In this document: one piece after another, positions 38,732-41,161 of the stretch
Position numbering within the stretch: the stretch's first letter is position 1
Layout: every line of letters begins with the position of its first letter
Source of the DNA: Deltaproteobacteria bacterium
GTDB taxonomy: Bacteria > Desulfobacterota > Deferrimicrobia > Deferrimicrobiales > Deferrimicrobiaceae
Length of the DNA stretch: 41,161 nucleotides
Direction: 5' to 3'
NCBI GenBank assembly: GCA_020346465.1
Contig: CP070783.1
Coordinates: 1,807,512 to 1,848,672, forward strand
Notes under the pieces: model-generated
What the model was told of the DNA's origin: nothing
Seen by the model: only the letters and a program-made list of their open reading frames with translations
Database searches by the model: none
Made by a program: the position numbers and the translations under genes

Positions 38732-41161
38732 TCAACCGGTTTCTTCCTCTTCCTCCATCAGGTCCTCCGCCACCTCCTCCTTGATCTCGGAGGGAAGCGG
38801 AGGATCCGCCTCCATGTCCACCATCCGGTAGAGCTGCCCCCCGGTCCCGGCCGGGATGAGCCTCCCCATGATGACGTTCTCTTTCAGACCGGACAGCGTG
38901 TCCACCCGTCCGTGGACGGATGCGTCCGTGAGGATCTTCGTGGTCTCCTGGAACGAAGCCGCCGAGATCCAGGATTCCGTCGACAGGGAGGCCTTGGTGA
39001 TGCCGAGGAGTTGCGGATCCGCCTTTGCGGGGGTCTTCCCTTCGGCCTTGATCCGCTCGTTTTCCTCCTTGAACACCCATTTCTCCACGCTCTGCCCCAC
39101 GAGGAAATTGGTGTCCCCCGGGTCGGAGATCTTCACTCTCCGGAGCATCTGCCGGACGATGACCTCGATGTGCTTGTCGTTGATCCGCACTCCCTGAAGC
39201 CGGTACACCTCCTGGATCTCGTCCACGAGAAAGCGCGCGAGCTCCTTGTCCCCCTGGACCCGCAGGATGTCGTGCGGGTTGGGAGATCCGTCCATGAGGG
39301 ATTCCCCGGCGCGGATCCTCTCTCCGTCGTGCACCGTGATGTGTTTGCCGCGGGGGATGGTGTACTCCCGCGGCTCCCCGATGTCCGGGACCACCTGGAT
39401 CTTCCGTTTCCCCTTGAAATCCTTCCCCAGTCTCACCACGCCGTCGATCTCGGCGATCACGGCGAATTCCTTGGGTTTTCGTGCCTCGAAGAGCTCGGCT
39501 ACCCGTGGAAGGCCACCCGTGATGTCTTTGGTCTTCGTGGTCTCCCGGGGGATCTTGGTGATGATATCGCCGGCCAGCACCTCCTGCCCTTCCTCCACGA
39601 GGATGTTCGATCCTATGGGGAGGAGGTACCGTGCGTCGCTCGAAGAGCCGGGGAGCTTGAGCGTCCTGTTCTTTTTGTCCTTGATCGAGATCCGGGGACG
39701 GGCATCCGGATCTCTCGGCTCGATGATCACGCGCGTCGAGCGTCCGGTCACCTCGTCGAGCTGTTCCCGCATCGTGATCCCGTCGAGGATATCCCCGAAC
39801 TTGATGATTCCCGATACCTCGGTGAGAATCGGGATGTTGTAGGGGTCCCATTCCGCGAGCCGTTGCCCCTCTTTCACCTTCTCCCCGTTCTTGACCATCA
39901 GGGTCGCTCCGTAGGTGATCGGGTACTTCTCCCGCTCGCGGTTGTTCTCATCCTGGACGATGAGGAAGCCGTTCCGGTTCATCGCGACGTGCTTCCCGTC
40001 CTTGTTCTTCATCACGGTGAGTCCCTGGAACTTGATCTTTCCGGGGTGTTTCCCCTGGATGTAGCTCTGCTCGACGAACCGGGAGGCCGTTCCGCCGATG
40101 TGGAAGGTACGCATCGTGAGCTGGGTTCCGGGCTCGCCGATCGACTGCGCCGCGATGATCCCGATCGACTCCCCGATGGTCACCATCTTCCCCCGTGCGA
40201 GGTCACGCCCGTAACAGAGCGCGCACACGCCCCGCTTGCTCTCGCACGTGAGGGCGGAACGGATCTTGACTTCGTCGATCCCGGACATCTCGATCTGCCG
40301 CGCCACGTCCTCCGTGGTCTCCTCGTTGGCTGCGCCGAGAAGGTTCCCGTCGCTGTCGTACAGGTCCTCGAGCGCCACCCGTCCGAGGATCCGGTCGGAG
40401 AGCCTGTCGATGATCTCTCCGCCTTCGACGAGCGCCCGGACAGGAATCCCGTCGAGCGTCTGACAGTCCTCCTCGATGATGATGCAGTCCTGCGCCACGT
40501 CCACCAGCCTCCGGGTGAGGTACCCGGAGTTCGCCGTCTTGAGCGCCGTGTCGGCGAGACCTTTCCGGGCTCCGTGGGTGGAAATGAAGTACTGCCCGAC
40601 CGACAGCCCCTCGCGGAAGTTCGAGGTGATCGGAGTCTCGATGATCTCGCCGGAGGGCTTGGCCATGAGGCCCCGCATGCCGGCGAGCTGGCGCATCTGC
40701 TTGTCGGAGCCCCGCGCCCCCGAGTCCGCCATCATGTAGATGGGGTTGAAGCTCGGGACCTTCATGTCCTTCCCCTCGATGCTCTTGATCGTCTCCGTTC
40801 CCATCTCGCGAAGCATCTCCGAAGCGATCTGCTCCGTTGCCGCGGACCAGATGTCGACTACCTTGTTGTACCTCTCCCCGTTGGTGATCAGCCCGCCCTG
40901 GTGCTCCTCCACCACGGCCTCCACCTCGGTCGTCGCCTTGTCCAGGAGCGTTTTCTTGTTGCTGGGGATCTTCATGTCGTTCATGCAGATCGAGATCCCC
41001 GAGAGGGTCGCGTAGGAGTAGCCGAGCGTCTTGAGATGGTCCGACAGGAGGACGGTCGCCTTCTGCCCGCAGTTGCGGTACGCCACGTCGATCAGCTCCG
41101 CAAGATCCTTCTTTTTCATCACGCGGTTGACCTGTTCGAACGGGACCTCCTCCGGAACGAC
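38732..41161 (-). CDS. rpoC: RpoC, RNA polymerase subunit beta' (C-terminal part; 5' end outside window)
   Basis: Catalytic subunit of RNA polymerase; the last 809 residues are present, in frame from the window edge. They include the bridge-helix block ([20 protein letters not shown]), the second zinc site (Cys in EEDCQ and the [11 protein letters not shown] group) and the trigger loop ([20 protein letters not shown]). After the trigger loop comes an insert of roughly 190 residues before conserved sequence resumes, as in the proteobacterial SI3 insertion. This supports a proteobacterial-type lineage. The GTG at 41122 is internal, not a start. rpsL follows after 78 bases. Confidence 0.97.
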   Translation of the reverse strand, partial: VVPEEVPFEQVNRVMKKKDLAELIDVAYRNCGQKATVLLSDHLKTLGYSYATLSGISICMNDMKIPSNKKTLLDKATTEVEAVVEEHQGGLITNGERYNKVVDIWSAATEQIASEMLREMGTETIKSIEGKDMKVPSFNPIYMMADSGARGSDKQMRQLAGMRGLMAKPSGEIIETPITSNFREGLSVGQYFISTHGARKGLADTALKTANSGYLTRRLVDVAQDCIIIEEDCQTLDGIPVRALVEGGEIIDRLSDRILGRVALEDLYDSDGNLLGAANEETTEDVARQIEMSGIDEVKIRSALTCESKRGVCALCYGRDLARGKMVTIGESIGIIAAQSIGEPGTQLTMRTFHIGGTASRFVEQSYIQGKHPGKIKFQGLTVMKNKDGKHVAMNRNGFLIVQDENNREREKYPITYGATLMVKNGEKVKEGQRLAEWDPYNIPILTEVSGIIKFGDILDGITMREQLDEVTGRSTRVIIEPRDPDARPRISIKDKKNRTLKLPGSSSDARYLLPIGSNILVEEGQEVLAGDIITKIPRETTKTKDITGGLPRVAELFEARKPKEFAVIAEIDGVVRLGKDFKGKRKIQVVPDIGEPREYTIPRGKHITVHDGERIRAGESLMDGSPNPHDILRVQGDKELARFLVDEIQEVYRLQGVRINDKHIEVIVRQMLRRVKISDPGDTNFLVGQSVEKWVFKEENERIKAEGKTPAKADPQLLGITKASLSTESWISAASFQETTKILTDASVHGRVDTLSGLKENVIMGRLIPAGTGGQLYRMVDMEADPPLPSEIKEEVAEDLMEEEEETG

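Overview
The window holds 55 protein-coding genes, all on the minus strand, packed with very little intergenic DNA. It is visibly GC-rich and many genes start with TTG or GTG. The gene content points to a Gram-negative bacterium of the Desulfobacterota / former Deltaproteobacteria, near the Desulfuromonadia (Geobacter-like). Reasons are a trp operon carrying both TrpB1 and TrpB2, an argS-SPOR gene pair, a PEGA-domain membrane protein, a DtxR-FeoA regulator beside feoB, and an RNA polymerase beta' with a large insert after the trigger loop. This placement is an inference from gene content, not a phylogeny. No tRNA, rRNA, CRISPR array, IS element or prophage was seen.

Read in the direction of transcription (high to low coordinates), the window starts inside rpoC (5' end outside). 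It then runs through a fused str-S10-spc-alpha supercluster at 41161-18918: rpsL, rpsG, fusA, tuf, rpsJ, rplC, rplD, rplW, rplB, rpsS, rplV, rpsC, rplP, rpmC, rpsQ, rplN, rplX, rplE, rpsN, rpsH, rplF, rplR, rpsE, rpmD, rplO, secY, adk, map, infA, rpmJ, rpsM, rpsK, rpsD, rpoA, rplQ. It ends at a strong intrinsic terminator (18847-18874). The longest gap in this block is the rpsL-rpsG spacer, which contains a long imperfect hairpin.

Next is an iron-homeostasis unit (18827 to about 14264): a promoter with a 14/19 match to the classical Fur box, then fur, feoB, a 62-residue eight-cysteine protein, and a DtxR-type regulator with a FeoA-like C-terminus. A secreted or membrane-anchored PEGA protein overlaps the regulator. 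Behind it lie a geranylgeranyl-reductase-like FAD protein and ftsB. A cold-shock gene follows with its own promoter and terminator.

The last unit (11948 to 1) is an apparent 11-gene operon: argS, SPOR-domain protein, trpE, trpGD (fusion), trpC, trpB2, trpF, trpB, trpA, accD and folC (3' end outside the window). Several junctions are 4-base ATGA or GTGA overlaps, implying translational coupling. It joins tRNA charging, a complete chorismate-to-tryptophan pathway, the start of fatty-acid synthesis and folate polyglutamylation. No trp attenuator or T-box precedes trpE.

Most of the window is conserved housekeeping DNA. The less ordinary items are the Cys-rich protein between feoB and the DtxR regulator, the pairing of two metalloregulator families around one iron transporter, a five-cysteine cluster inside EF-Tu, the long basic tail on L17, the rpsL-rpsG hairpin, and the embedding of trp genes behind argS.
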